Assembly (NCBI GenBank): GCA_004431415.1
Contig: QPMI01000040.1
Location: 372,001 to 436,000, forward strand
DNA from: Cyanophora paradoxa
Taxonomy: Eukaryota > Glaucocystophyceae > Cyanophorales > Cyanophoraceae
Reading direction: 5' to 3'
Length of the DNA stretch: 64,000 nucleotides
Below the pieces are notes generated by a model. That model did not search any database. It saw nothing but the letters and a program-made list of their open reading frames with translations, and had not been told where the DNA came from. A program made the translations under genes and the position numbers. Positions 22,572 through 34,071 of this stretch are shown here, in pieces. Within the stretch, counting starts at the first letter, position 1. Each line of letters opens with the position of its first letter.

Positions 22572-22745
22572 CTCTTTGAAGAGAATGGGGCTCAATCTAG
22601 ATCGATCTGCTCCACCCTCTTTGAAGAGAATGGGGCTCAATCTAGATCGATCTGCTCCACCCTTTAGCGAAAGTTCGATAATTAAGAGCTCAAATGAATA
22701 CTCTCATGGGGCTCAATCTAGATCGATCTGCTCCACCCTTTAATT
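22572..22745. repeat. 45-bp repeats ending in TAGATCGATCTGCTCCACCC
   Basis: Two direct 45-bp copies start at 22572 and 22617, and a third partial copy lies at 22698-22742 after a short unrelated insert. Each holds GGGGCTCAATCTAGATCGAT. Confidence 0.85.
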
Positions 22746-22963
22746 ATTTCCTCGCTCAGTACATCATGGCATTAATATTCCTCTAGCCGACCAGCGCTAG
22801 CTGGACTGGCCGTCAGCCAGCCAGCTTCTAGCCAGAAAGCTGTTCGCGATCGGCCAGGCCGCTGGCCAGTGCCCTATAGGCCTACTGTGACAGCCGCGAG
22901 GGCGTCCGCGAGGCTTCGCCGTACTTAGTGCTCCGCAGGAGCACGGATCTTGTCCGAGCTCCA

Positions 22964-22991
22964 CACAGCTCGCGAAAAAAAGTCGGTCCCC
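22964..22991 (+). repeat. 28-bp inverted repeat, left copy
   Basis: Starts CACAGCTCGCG, passes through seven A and ends GTCGGTCCCC. The exact reverse complement lies at 26545-26572, 3.6 kb away. The pair could be the ends of a decayed element enclosing the minisatellite, but homology does not continue inward or outward. Confidence 0.7.
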
Positions 22992-23944
22992 GCAATTCGA
23001 CTTGGCTGGGACTCGACTTGGGACTCGAATAATTCTGGCCTACAAAAGTTTAAACACCCGGGGTAGACGTACTCGACTCGGCGAAGCGCGCGACCAGCAC
23101 GCGCGGCAGCTCCCGCGCGCAGCAGAGAGCGCCGCAGCTAGCCTCCTGGTCGCATATGGAGCAGGAACGGGTGCTTTCGGGCACTGCCGCGACGAAAAGT
23201 AGCCCTACGATCGCCTTCAAGGAAAGCGTGCGCGAAAACGAGCCCGACGATTTCCAAAGCGCTTCCGCCAAAGTTTAGACATTCAAGCGAGCTATCTCTG
23301 TGCTTGATGGCAGCCCGAAATCTGGCAGCGTCGCTGAAAGACTGACAAGTTCGTGCAGGGCCCCCCATCGGAGAAGGTGTCCGGGACCGAGCGCGGGCGA
23401 CCTCTAGAAGCTCCAATTCGTCTCACAACAAGCTTCTAATGCGCTAGGTGTGATCGTTCTCGCATCTGGGCTAGCCCCCCAACCGCGCGCGCTGACTATT
23501 GATCATGACCGCAGCCCGCGGCCGGACGAGCTCAAGAGCCGGTTCGCCAAGATGGCGCCGGATCGCTCATAGCTAAGCTATACATCACGAATAGGTGCGT
23601 GGCGAAGCATCACGCCGCCGCGCCCGCGAGCTCCGCCCTAATCGGATCCGGATCCGCCTCTCGCAGGCCCCGAGGCGTGGAGACATCTTTCGCCGCCTCC
23701 AAGGTCGCGCACCGCTCGCTCGAATGCCGTGGGCTCCGCTCTGGCTCGGCTTCGTGTCCTGCCGCGCCTCAGGCAGATGCGCGCTCGTGTGCAATCAAGC
23801 ATGTCATGCGGTTCCAGATGGCATGGCTGCGACGGCGGGGCGGTGCGGGCTGAGATGTCTAGGGCCATGAGGGACATCTAGAGCACGCGCAGAGCATTCG
23901 TGCGGGCGGCGGCACGCACCCCCGCCGCCAGCGGCACCTGCTCC

Positions 23945-24280
23945 AGTGGGGGGGTGGCACCTGGCAGATTCGATTTCGCTGCTTACTGCGAGGGCTGCCG
24001 GGCCGACGCTAACGCAGATCGATGCACAATTTAAAAGAGCATGCGCAGCTGGAGCGCGGCCCCGCTGCTTCGCCTGCTTCCGCAGCGGAGATCGCCTGCT
24101 TCTCCAGAAGGCTTGGGGTGGGGGCACCTGCGCGATTTGATTTCGCTCCACACGGCAAGGGTTCGCTGGGTCGCCGCTAGCGCAGATCGATGCACACCTT
24201 GATAGAGCATGTGCGTATGCATCGCGGCCCGGAGGGGTGCATCCTTAGCGGAGATCGCTTGATCACAGTCAGTGAGCTAG
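23945..24280. repeat. Two-copy ~167-bp diverged tandem repeat
   Basis: The words GGCACCTG, GATTTCGCT and GCAGATCGATGCACA recur in the same order near 23955 and 24122, with about 167 bases between copies and scattered changes. No coding function is visible. Confidence 0.7.
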
Positions 24281-24859
24281 TGAGAGCTAGTGAGTTTCTG
24301 GGCGACGGGCTGGCCCCAGCGGCCCGCTCTTTGAGCCACAATCATTATCACATGTATTTATATCACTGCTCCAAGATACAGGGTGATCCGAAGTGTTTTT
24401 GGGCCTCACCGGTGTTTCGAGCTTTACTCGTAGGACCCTCTCTGGAACTTTTCAGTTTTCAAGTTTCAAGATGCCACCCCGACCTGCTCATGATGCCTTA
24501 TTGAAGCATCGACTCACTCAGTAGTGGCGATTTCACGCCCCCGGGGGTTTTCGAGGGTGCTGAAGACGGTGGTGGTGGTACCGAAGGCCGCCGATTAAAG
24601 CCTGGACCGGCATTCAAGATCCGCTGCAATCTGCGGCCCCACCTGGCCCCAGGACGATTCTCGCCCGCCGGTCGCATCTAGCGCCTGGGACGCGAGATAT
24701 ACATCATTTAGATGCATTAACAGCTTCATACATGCTTAACAAAGCGCTCGCCGGCCCAGACGGCGCAGCGGGGCCGGCGGTTTCTCGAGAATTACGAACT
24801 CACTATCAAGATCTCAGAACGCTGGCGAGCTACTGGCGCTCTACGTCGGAGCGTTGAAC

Positions 24860-26020
24860 AGAGAGAGCAGGCGGGACGGAGAGGCCCTGAGAAGAAGGCG
24901 CCCGGCGCGCCCGCGGCCCTGCTCGCGCCCGAGACCGCGCCGCGCATCGGCTGGCCTCCGCCGCCCCAGGCCGCCCGCCGCCCGAAGCCGCAGGCCTGCG
25001 CCCCGTCGTCCGCAGCGCCCCGGCGCCGCCCGCGGCCCCTGCTCGCGCCCCGAGACCCGCCGCCGCGCGTCGGCCTGGCTCCGCCGCCCGCCGGGCCCGC
25101 CCCGCCGCCCCGAAGCCGCAGGCCTGCGCCCCGTCGTCCGCAGCGCCCCGGCGTCGCCCGCGGCCCCTGCTCGCGCACCGAGACCCGCCGCCGCGCGTCG
25201 GCCTGGCCTCCGCCGCCCGCCGGGGCCCGCCCCGCCGCCCCCGAAGCCGCAGGCCTGCGCCCCGTCGTCCGCAGCGCCCCGGCGCCGCCCGCGGCCCCTG
25301 CTCGCGCCCCGAGACCCGCCGCCGCGCGTCGGCCTGGCCTCCGCCGCCCGCCGGGGCCCGCCCCGCCGCCCCCGAAGCCGCAGGCCTGCGCCCCGTCGTC
25401 CGCAGCGCCCCGGCGTCGCCCGCGGCCCCTGCTCGCGCACCGAGACCCGCCGCCGCGCGTCGGCCTGGCCTCCGCCGCCCGCTGTGGCCCGCCCCGCCGC
25501 CCCCGAAGCCGCAGGCCTGCGCCCCGTCGTCCGCAGCGCCCCGGCGTCGCCCGCGGCCCCTGCTCGCGCACCGAGACCCGCCGCCGCGCGTCGGCCTGGC
25601 CTCCGCCGCCCGCCAGGGCCCGCCCCGCCGCCCCCGAAGCCGCAGGCCTGCGCCCCGTCGTCCGCAGCGCCCCGGCGCCGCCCGCGGCCCCTGCTCGCGC
25701 CCCGAGACCCGCCGCCGCGCGTCGGCCTGGCCTCCGCCGCCCGCCGGGGCCCGCCCCGCCGCCCCCGAAGCCGCAGGCCTGCGCCCCGTCGTCCGCAGCG
25801 CCCCGGCGTCGCCCGCGGCCCCTGCTCGCGCACGTGCACCGAGACCCGCCGCCGCGCGTCGGCCTGGCCTACGCCGCCCGCCAGGGCTCGTCCCGTCGCG
25901 CCCGAAGCCGCAGGCCTGCGCACAGTCGTCCGCAGCGCCCCGGCGTTGCCCGTGTCCGTCGCGCCCTGCTCGAACACCGAGACACGCCGCCACGCGTCGG
26001 CCCCGGCTCGGACGCGCGGA
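24860..26020. repeat. 131-bp GC-rich minisatellite, about eight copies
   Basis: The anchor CGAAGCCGCAGGCCTGCGC occurs at 24983, 25111, 25242, 25373, 25504, 25635, 25766 and 25903. The spacing is exactly 131 bases in the centre and 128-137 at the edges. Inner copies are nearly identical; the outer ones are diverged. Because 131 is not a multiple of three, successive copies are read in different frames and all stay open. Confidence 0.95.
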
Positions 26021-26544
26021 CCGCAGATCTAGAGCCGCATGGTGGCTACTACAGGTGCATGCAGTGGCTACTACGGGAGTGTCAGCCTGCGTGTTTGTCA
26101 GCGACAGGCGCGCAACGGGCCCGGGCGCAGGGCGTTATCCGGGACCGCACCACGCACTTCGCACCACGAGCGCACCACGAGCCGTAGCTGATCATGCATA
26201 TGAGTGCGTCGTGCTCGCTGCAGCTGCGGGCGTCGTGCGTCGGCCGCTCTGCGGCAGAACAGTACGCCCGGACGCATCCAAACTATACTGCCTGGCTGTC
26301 TTCGATCCTCGGGCCTACGCAATGCTGATGTGGGCGCTGGTGTCAAGAGGCGTGCTGTGTGTTGAACTTCTCCTCTCTGCCAGCGACCGGCATTTCTCCT
26401 CGATCTCGTTAAAACTACTGATAGAAAGAAATAAGCTCTATAAGAATGCATATATATGCCATATATATGAAAAGGTTTAATTGACTGGCGTAGGGATTTT
26501 CCAAGTCGACTTGCCCCCCCCCCCTGTCATACAAACCGAGTTGT

Positions 26545-26572
26545 GGGGACCGACTTTTTTTCGCGAGCTGTG
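26545..26572 (-). repeat. 28-bp inverted repeat, right copy
   Basis: Exact reverse complement of 22964-22991, reading GGGGACCGAC at the left and CGCGAGCTGTG at the right. Confidence 0.7.
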
Positions 26573-26929
26573 CAAACGACTATATGCCGTCTCTCCACAG
26601 CTCGTTGTTTTTCCTAATCGACTCGACATGCCCGTTGTATGGGCAAGGGTAGCCGGCGATCGCGATAACTTTTCACCCGTCGCAGAACGGCTAGTCTCCT
26701 CGCAACAGCTTGTAGCCGGCAAGCTAGCGGGTAGATTGCACTAGCTAAAGCCGGGGAATTCCAAACACCCGCGGGGAATTTTAAGGAAAACCGGATACTC
26801 GCCGTGTTGGGTCGACCGGTAAAAAAAACGAGCTGTGTCAGAATGCTCATTGTGATGTTATCTTAGTACTTCGCAGCTTTGAACGTGTGTCTACGGCGCG
26901 CAACGCATTGTATTGAGAATTTTCCAGGA

Positions 26930-27020
26930 TTTTGTATGGTGGAATATTCCGGGCCCGGGGAACGTTCCCGGAATATTCCTCAAAATTTTCTGGTCCATTT
27001 TGGGGGGGTAAAATTTTGAC
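26930..27020 (+). repeat. Dispersed repeat with GGAATATTCC and AAAATTTT words, copy 2
   Basis: Same order of words as the copy at 20985-21095, including GGAACGTTCCCGGAATATT. The spacers differ, so these are diverged members of one family. Confidence 0.65.
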
Positions 27021-27109
27021 AGCCCTGCCCCCGGGCCCCAATGCCGCCCCATGCCTCCAGGGCGGCCTAGGGGTCCGGCCGGTCAGTCAAAATTGGGCAT
27101 TATGCATAT

Positions 27110-27475
27110 GCCATAGTCCAAGCCGCAAAAGTCGGCATTATGCCATGACCATGCCGGCATGGCTAGCCGCCAAGCTGCCGGCATACCTGCCGGCATGAAG
27201 GCATAGCCTGTACTACGGTACCCGGCTGGTGTTCGGCTTGCAGACAAGCCGGCGCCCGGAGTGAGACAAGCCCTCGAGCTCCTCCCCGCGCCGGCGGCCG
27301 GCCGCCGGCGGCTGGGCCCAGGGCCGGGGGCCGGGGGGATACCGGTCGGGCATAGTCGGCATGAAGGCTTTGGCTGAAGCCGGCAAAGCCGGCGGCCGGC
27401 ATGTCAAGCCAAAAGTCGGCATTATGGCATGAGGGTCCAAGCCAAAGCATGACGGCCGGCCGGCCGGCATGGCCT
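27110..27475. repeat. Cluster of GCCGGCAT and AAGTCGGCATTATG words
   Basis: The palindromic word ATGCCGGCAT and the phrase AAGTCGGCATTATGNCATGA recur on either side of a GC-rich centre. The arrangement is irregular and I cannot define a unit length. Confidence 0.5.
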
Positions 27476-28168
27476 ACGGCCGGAGCCGCCGGACCCCTAC
27501 TCCAGCCTCCAGGCCCCCAGCCCGAGCCGCCCGATCGCGATTCGCGAGTCGCGACTCCCCGGCCGAGTCCCGGCCGCGCGCGGCGCCGGCCCGGCGGGCC
27601 CGCAGACTGGGGCCGCACTGCGGCAGACTCGCCGGCAGTGCCCCGCTCTGCCAGTGCGGCAGGCCGCAGGCGCCGCCGGCCCGGCGGCTGATCATGAGTA
27701 TCGATACGCATATCATAGTATATACCGGAGCGCCCGGCCCGCGGCCCGGCGGCCGCACGCAGCTGCAGCTCAGCAGCCTCAGCGCTCCTAATGATCAGCT
27801 GCAGCAGCGGCTGACCAACTTGCAATTAGCCATTGCAATTGATCAAGAGCCCGCGCGCCGGCGGCCCGCCGCGGCGCCTGCCTCGGCCCGCTTGCACAGC
27901 GCGCGCGCGCGCCTTAAGCTTCTCGCGCGCGCGCGCTCCGCCGTGCACGTGTAGACCTAGCTATATCCTCGCCCTGCTTGGATCATCGGATCAGCTGGCC
28001 ATTTCAAGTTGGCTTGCAGCATTACCAGTGACTGAGTGCGGCGGATCCACATCTGCAGCTGCCCGCCGGCACCGGCGGGCCGGTCGCCGCGGCGCGGCCG
28101 ACCTGTAATCTGGACGTCGCCTAGCGCCCGGAGGCCCGGCCCGCGGCGCCGGCCGGTAGTGTGAGGCG

Positions 28169-31100
28169 ATGAGCGGCCGATTCTGGCCATGGCGGAGGCC
28201 TAGGCCGCAGATTCGCGCCGCGCCAAGCCCCGCGGAGCAGGGGGAGGGGCAACTGCAGGACAACTGCAACAGCAGCGACACTGCTAAGGAGTCCTCCGTT
28301 CGAGCGCCCTCCCCTAAAACCAGGCCCAGGCCGGCCGACGCCCCTGCAGCTACGGCCATGGCCGATCCACATATACATCGAATCGGCTCGAGCTCGTTAG
28401 CGCAGCAATGGACCTCAGCCGAGTCGACGCCCTTAACCGATGTCCCTCCGCCCGGCGTCGACGTCGCTGGCGCCACAGCTGCAGCAGCGTTCAGAGCAGC
28501 AGCGACCGTCGCTTGGGACGTCGACGTCCGCGGCGGCGTCGACGTCCCTGCCCCCCCGATTGCCAGCCCCTCGAGCTCCGGATCCCCGCCAGCTGCAGCT
28601 GCAGCAGCCGGCGAGGTGCGCGTGCAGATGCAGCCGGTTGCGTCGTCCTCGAGCTCCCAGCTGCGCCGAGACCCACCGGAGCTGCTCTTTGCTTGGCTGA
28701 AGCAAGAGTATGCGGCCTTCGAGCGCTTCGCCCTGGTCCCCCGCCGTTTCTCGAACGCGGAGATCGAAGAGGATTTCCAACAGCAGTGGAGCCACGATAC
28801 CGACATGAATACCCGCTCGCTGCTGGGGGCTCGCGGCTCTATATTGTACGCCTTCGTCAGTTTTGTGGCCTTCAGTGCGCTCTGCCACCCGCCACGCGGC
28901 CCCTTATCTCCCTTTGCATTCTTGTTCGGCGCGTGCTAATTTTGCCGCAGCATCGCTGTTCCTTGCGGGATACTACAGAGGGACTTTATCGCTGGCCCGG
29001 GGTGGCGGGGCGGGTCCGACCGCCCACCTGATTGCCATCATCGTGTCGGCCGGCTTTCCGCCACTCATTGCGGCTTTCTCGAGCTGGCTATCCCTCTCCC
29101 GCGAAAACCGGCGATTGAGCTTTTCCTTCGCCCTCCTGGCGATCTACGGGAACACCTATTACACGGCTCGCGTGCGCTGCTGCGTGTACCCGTTTTCCAT
29201 CTACGTTGTTAATTTGATTCAGTCTTACACATCGACCCCTCGACTTTCCCCAGACCGCCGCCACGATTGGTTTCTTTCTCACCCGCGTCTGCGTCCATTC
29301 CACCATCGGTCCCCTTTTCCTCGGCCTGCCGTACACCCACGCTCTCCTGCTGAACGGCTGTGGTGCCCTTCTTTCCGTCGGTGCCCAAATCGCGTGCATC
29401 TCTAGGGCGGCTTAAAAAATGTTTTGCTCGGATAGGTCCGGCCAGGCAGTAAGGGGGTTGCCCGGGAACTTGCCCTCCACCCCACGCGCCGCTGTTTCCA
29501 GCGGCTCGGCCTGACCATTCTAGGGCGGCTTAAACTTTTCCGTGCTGATTTCAGCATTTCCGCTCAGCATTTCTGATGGAGTTCGCGCTGGAGCCGCACG
29601 ACGGGAACGATGCGTGGGACGCCGCCCTCTCTCTCCCGTCCTGTATCGCCTCTGCGCTCTTCGGCATCCTCGCCGCGCTCCGTGCAGAGCACTCTGCCAG
29701 AAAAGTGCGCCCGCTGCTTACTCGAGCGAGTGGTATACATAGTGCTTACGTCTCCTACAACAGTCCTTCCTCTCAAAGCTGCTGGTCAAGACGGAGAGCG
29801 ACCTTCTGCGCAACCGCTCCTCCTCTTTTGTCGATGAGCTGGCGATTTTCAGGTGCAGGCCGCCGCGGTCTTACACAGATCGAGCTACATCGTAGTCACC
29901 GTTAATACAACGCTTATGCCTCCTTTCGCCAATCTACGACGTGAAAATACCTAAATTTCAAATCTCGCGCATCTCACTCGCGCCCCGCTTCCTCAATTAA
30001 AATATATTATTCGCGTCTCTGGACCTAACTCACAGTACCAGTGCCCCGGAGCCCGCACTTTAACCTCCATCCTCTTTTGCCTTTAGTTCAGTTCGTTCGA
30101 CCTCCGCCCACGTACATGTACCATTGCATATGTTCTGCCGGATCCACCTCAAACGCTTTAATTGAATTTCGACTCGCCCCCGAACCTCACTTTGATTTAC
30201 CTTCCCCGCAGATCCGTCTCGGAGGCCCTGGACCTCTCCTCCCCGACTTCGTTCGCGGTCAATGTCCTTGGAGAGGTGTTCGACGGGCTCGTCCAGGGTG
30301 CGGCGCGACGGGGCCGGCGCGGCGCCGCCCGCGCGCCGAGCTTCTCTCGCACCCTCTAACCTTGGAGGCCCTGCCGATCCGCAGAGGGCAACGCGAAGCA
30401 CGCCGAAATGGTATCGGTTGCCGTCCGCTGCATCCTCTCCAGCGCCCGCACCGGAAGCGTGCGTTTCTCGTTAAGAAGTTAATCCGAGCACAATAATCTG
30501 TTCGGCCGTCATTTTGGCGCGCGCAGACTCTGGCAGACTCGGATCCAGCGGAAGCAAAGATGCAGAACAAAGAGGATGTTGCGGCGCTCCAGGATTTCAA
30601 AGGTACGCAACGCTCTCAGACGAAGCTGAACGGGCCGTTAATCTCCAGCCAATCGGCAGAATGGACGTCCGCGTTCACTGGCCAGAAGTCCCCTCCGGCC
30701 TCCGAGTCAGTCCAGTCCAAGGTATGCCGGACTCTAGATCTCGAAGCGATTCGGAGTCAAAATGAGTAACGCTCGGTCTCACATCGCCGCCGCGATCGCG
30801 AAGTCGTTGAGGAGCGCGACCTTGGCCTCGCTGGTGGCGCCGGCCTTGGGCTCGAATTCCCTTAGGGGCCCGCGCCCCTCCAGTGGCCGCGGCAGCGGCC
30901 AAGGCCAAGGGCTCGCCGGCGCCTCTGGCCATGGAAGCTCGAGCTCTCCCGTGACCGCGGCGGCGCCCTCGGCTGCACCCATGGAGACGATCTCAACGGA
31001 GCTTGCGGGGGTGAGCGAACGAACCCCGCGCTCGAACTCTGCTTTGTTTTCATCTGACTTCGAATCTGACTTCGTTCGCACCGCCCCTCCAGATTGCCCA

Positions 31101-33334
31101 GGCTGCCGTTTCCGACCGCTGGGACGACTTCGGTGCGCGCCCATGATCACGCGCAGCCCTCGGACCCAGATTCGCAGCCTTGGCTGAATCTCGGTTTGCA
31201 GACGCCATCTCGCTCGAACAGAGCTCGCTGGGACGGCCCCTAGAAATCCTAGCGTGCGAAGCCCCCTTCCATCCTCGCCCCCTGCATACGTTTTTAGGAC
31301 GAATTCGGCGCCCAGGACGGAGATCGGGCGCCATTCGGGCATCCTGGCCGAGAACAACGTCGACGTTGCTAGATTCCAGGCCTTCGTCGCCAACATCGAG
31401 GCGGGGTACAGGAGGGTGCCGTGTGAGCTCGTACCCCCCGCCGCTCCCGCGAATTCGAATTTCCATTGATTTCAGAGACCAGACCACTCTTCAACACACG
31501 CCGCGGATGTGGTGCAGGTCTGACCGTTCCCCCCCCCTCTTTTCGGCCTCGTGCTCGTTTCCTCGTTCTTCTCCTTTGATTTGTTTTGTATACGTAGGCG
31601 CTGTCCTGGCTGCTCAACACGGGCGGCCTCCGCGCCCATCTTCGCCCCATCGACGCTCTCGCCGCCCTGGTCAGCTCGTGTGATTTGCAGCCATGACTGC
31701 CTTGTCTGATTGTTGTGATTTTCGCAGACTGCCGCTGTCATTCACGACGTTGCACACGAGGGCCGCAACAAGTGCGGGGGGCCCATGTACCCTGAATTAA
31801 CAAATTAAAGAGATTCAATCCTGAGTTGCACCGACTGAAATCGGTCCGCAGCGGATTCGAAATCGCGACTCAGTCGGAGCTCGCGATTCTGTACAATGAC
31901 CAGAGTGTGTTAGAGAACTACAGCCTCAACCTTGCCTTTGGGGCTCTGAGAGACCCCGCGACCAACTTTCTGTCCCACTTGCCCAAGATTCAGGTACCCC
32001 CTGCCAGAACCCTAACACCCCCCCCCCCCCCCCCTCCGTCCCGCTTCTTTACCTTCTCCTTCTCCTGCAGAGGGCCGAATTCCGGAAGACCGTGATCGCG
32101 GCGGTGCTGGCGACTGATATGGCGAGGCAAGCTTAAGCTTAAGCCCCCGGCCCGATATCGATTCCCTGACCTTGGCTGATCTTGGATGATCTTGGGGCAC
32201 GTACGCGCCCTTAGGCACTTCGAAAAAGTGGGGGAATTCAAGGCCCGCATCGTGGCTTCGACGCTGCATGCGCAGGCTCCGGCGCAGGACGGCTTGCGGG
32301 TCGAGGGCGGCGCGGGCGGCGTTGGCAGCTCGAGATCTGAGCCTCGGCATGCGTCGTGCGTATATATATCCAGCGATGAGCAGTGCGCATTCTGTGCTCG
32401 GTCGCTGACTTGCCTCCCTCGGCGTGTCTGTCCAGCGCAATCACCGATCGCGAGGAGTCCCTAAGCCCTAGGCGAAGGTCCGCGGGCAGAGCGAGTCTCT
32501 TGCATCCGTCCGCTAGACACTTCTCACCCCAATGCAGGGGCAGCGGGGGTACCGGTTCGCTGGCCGTCCAGTTCGCACCTCCGACGGACGCGGATCGCGC
32601 CCTCTTCATCGCTCTCTGCCTGAAGGTCGACTTCCCCCCTTCCCCCCCCCCTCCCCCCTCTCCGCCCCCCCTATCAACCCTCCCCCCCACCCCCTTCCCC
32701 CCCCACCTCCCTCCGCCACCTCCTCATTCGCCTCCCCTTCTCCGCCCCCCCCCCCCCCCCTTCTTCCTCCCACCCTCCTCCCCCTCCCCCGACCCTGCCT
32801 TCAAGCCTGCTGACAGAGTTGGGATCAGGTCGCCGACATCTCCAACGCCGGACGGCCCCGCTACCAGGTTCGATTCCGCGTGGGCCTTTTTGCCGAAAAA
32901 AGCCCAAATAATTCGCATGCACCTCAGCACGTGGAGTGGACGGCCCGCGTCAGCGAGGAGTTCTTCCTGCAGGTTCGAGTCTCGCGGGGGATTGTTTTAT
33001 TTTCTCGAGTCCGACAAGGCACGAACTCGGAACTCGGGACGCAGGGCGACGAGGAGCGAAAGCTCGGCATACCCATCTCGCCGTACTGCGACCGGCTCAC
33101 AACGATGCCCTCCGCCGCCACGGTAGACCGCGCCCCCCCCGCGGTTTCGTCTGCTGCAGAAGCTGAGGGGGTACTCCGAATCCGCTACCGGTACCGCAGG
33201 CCGGCTTCATCGGCTTCCTGGCCCTACCCCTGCTCGAGGCCTGGAGCTCGCGGTTTCCGGCCGCCAAGGCGCTTGTCAAGCACGCGCAGTCCAACCTGGC
33301 ACACTGGAAGGGGGGTACCAAGAAACCTTCCTGA
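28169..33334 (+). CDS. Membrane-anchored class I 3',5'-cyclic-nucleotide phosphodiesterase
   Basis: Predicted to hydrolyse cAMP and/or cGMP. An Ala/Pro/Ser-rich N terminus is followed by about six hydrophobic segments in exons 28169-28874, 28951-29171 and 29254-29391 (ILYAFVSFVAFTSLFLAGYY, HLIAIIVSAGFPPLIAAF, TIGFFLTRVCVHSTIGPLFL). The catalytic domain starts near 31320: FQAFVANIEAGYR, then DHSSTHAADVV, ALSWLLNTGGL, the metal-binding IHDVAHEGRNN (exons 31728-31771 and 31852-31993), SELAILYNDQSVLEN, FRKTVIAAVLATDMARHF, KVADISNAGRP, WTARVSEEFF, and a final exon ending at the TGA at 33332-33334. These are the family's conserved metal- and nucleotide-binding blocks in the right order. Introns are GT-AG and at least one is GC-AG. 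A later ATG at 28358 (MADPH) could be the true start. Exons between 29392 and 31200 are only partly resolved. Confidence 0.88.
32127..32214 (+). other. GC-AG intron in the phosphodiesterase catalytic domain
   Basis: The donor is GCGAG|GCAAGC and the acceptor CCTTAG|GCAC. Splicing joins ATDMAR to HFEKVGEF and rebuilds the conserved TDM-x-x-HF sequence. The intron holds a CTTAAGCTTAAG palindrome. Confidence 0.85.
32631..32800 (+). repeat. Polypyrimidine tract in a phosphodiesterase intron
   Basis: About 170 bases of almost pure C and T, with several C runs, lie between the exon ending ALFIALCLK and the exon starting VADISNAGRP. A shorter C run sits in the intron near 32017-32034. Confidence 0.9.
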
Positions 33335-33810
33335 AGAGGGTACGGAGAAGTTGCGAATGACGGGTGCAACCCGCGTACAACCTTGTCACGGGACTGGCGC
33401 TGCTTGCTCGTGTCGGTGCACGTAGGCGTTGCAGCTGCCACTGGGCCACAGTGGGCGCTAAATATATGGAAATATATATCAGGCTCAGAATATCTGATAA
33501 TATGATTTCTCATGTACATGTGTGTTTTTACCCTGAGAGAGTTTTTTAAATATTATGATTTCGCACGTACATGTACATTTACGCATGATATATATTTATG
33601 AGATTTTACTCTGTATTCGAATTCGACTGATTATATATGACTGAAGTCGAGAGATCTAGATCTAGATGGCTAGTGCGCGGCAGCGATGTATGATCAAGAG
33701 CCCTGAGCCCCCCAGCTGAATTCGAAGCCCCCCGCATCCAGGTGGAGTCCCAGCCAGCCCTGGCCTGCTTAAGCCATGGGATCCTGCTGTTGGTTTCCGG
33801 AAGAATGATT
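33335..33810. other. Intergenic gap between phosphodiesterase and retrotransposon
   Basis: No gene visible. The stretch 33450-33660 is AT-rich, with repeated ATGTACATG and TATATAT words. It probably includes the phosphodiesterase 3' end and terminates at the target-site duplication. Confidence 0.6.
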
Positions 33811-33815
33811 GAACT
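33811..33815 (+). repeat. Target-site duplication, left (GAACT)
   Basis: GAACT directly abuts the TGTCG end of the LTR and is repeated directly after the right LTR. Confidence 0.9.
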
Positions 33816-34071
33816 TGTCGGATGAGAAGATTCCCACCCGGTGCAGCGTCCGTGCGGTCACGCACGGGCTGTGGCTGTAGCTGGGAGCACAAGTGGTCTA
33901 TTCACAAGTGTACCCATCCAGGGATCGCGTACCCCCAAACGGAGTCGCGCCCGGCGCTAAGTCAGAATACAGAGAGTGCTAGAGCTAGCTGCTCGATAGC
34001 ACTAGACTAGGGCTAGCGGCTACGCATAGACTACCGACTAGCCTAATCCGAGGGAATCGCGGCATGCGACA
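33816..34071 (-). repeat. 3' LTR of the Ty3/gypsy element
   Basis: 256 bp, beginning TGTCGGATGAG and ending GCATGCGACA on the + strand, with TGTCG/CGACA inverted termini. I find no difference from the other LTR. Confidence 0.95.

Larger units (their letters stand above)
18495..28168. other. Repeat-rich intergenic region between divergent kinase and phosphodiesterase genes
   Basis: This nearly 10-kb stretch holds no exon chain I can support. It contains the GC-rich block, small inverted-repeat elements, duplications and tandem arrays listed separately. The long open frames here come from base composition or from repeats, because several frames are open at once and none shows domain motifs. 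Promoters for both flanking genes must lie at its edges, but I see no recognisable core element. Confidence 0.6.

Noticed and set aside
24860-26020. CRISPR-like array
   Set aside because: The copies are contiguous 131-bp units without unique spacers, in a eukaryotic context with no Cas genes.
24830-26032. Tandem-repeat proteins of about 380-390 residues on either strand
   Set aside because: The 131-bp period shifts the frame at each copy and all frames are open, so the frames carry no evidence of selection on protein.
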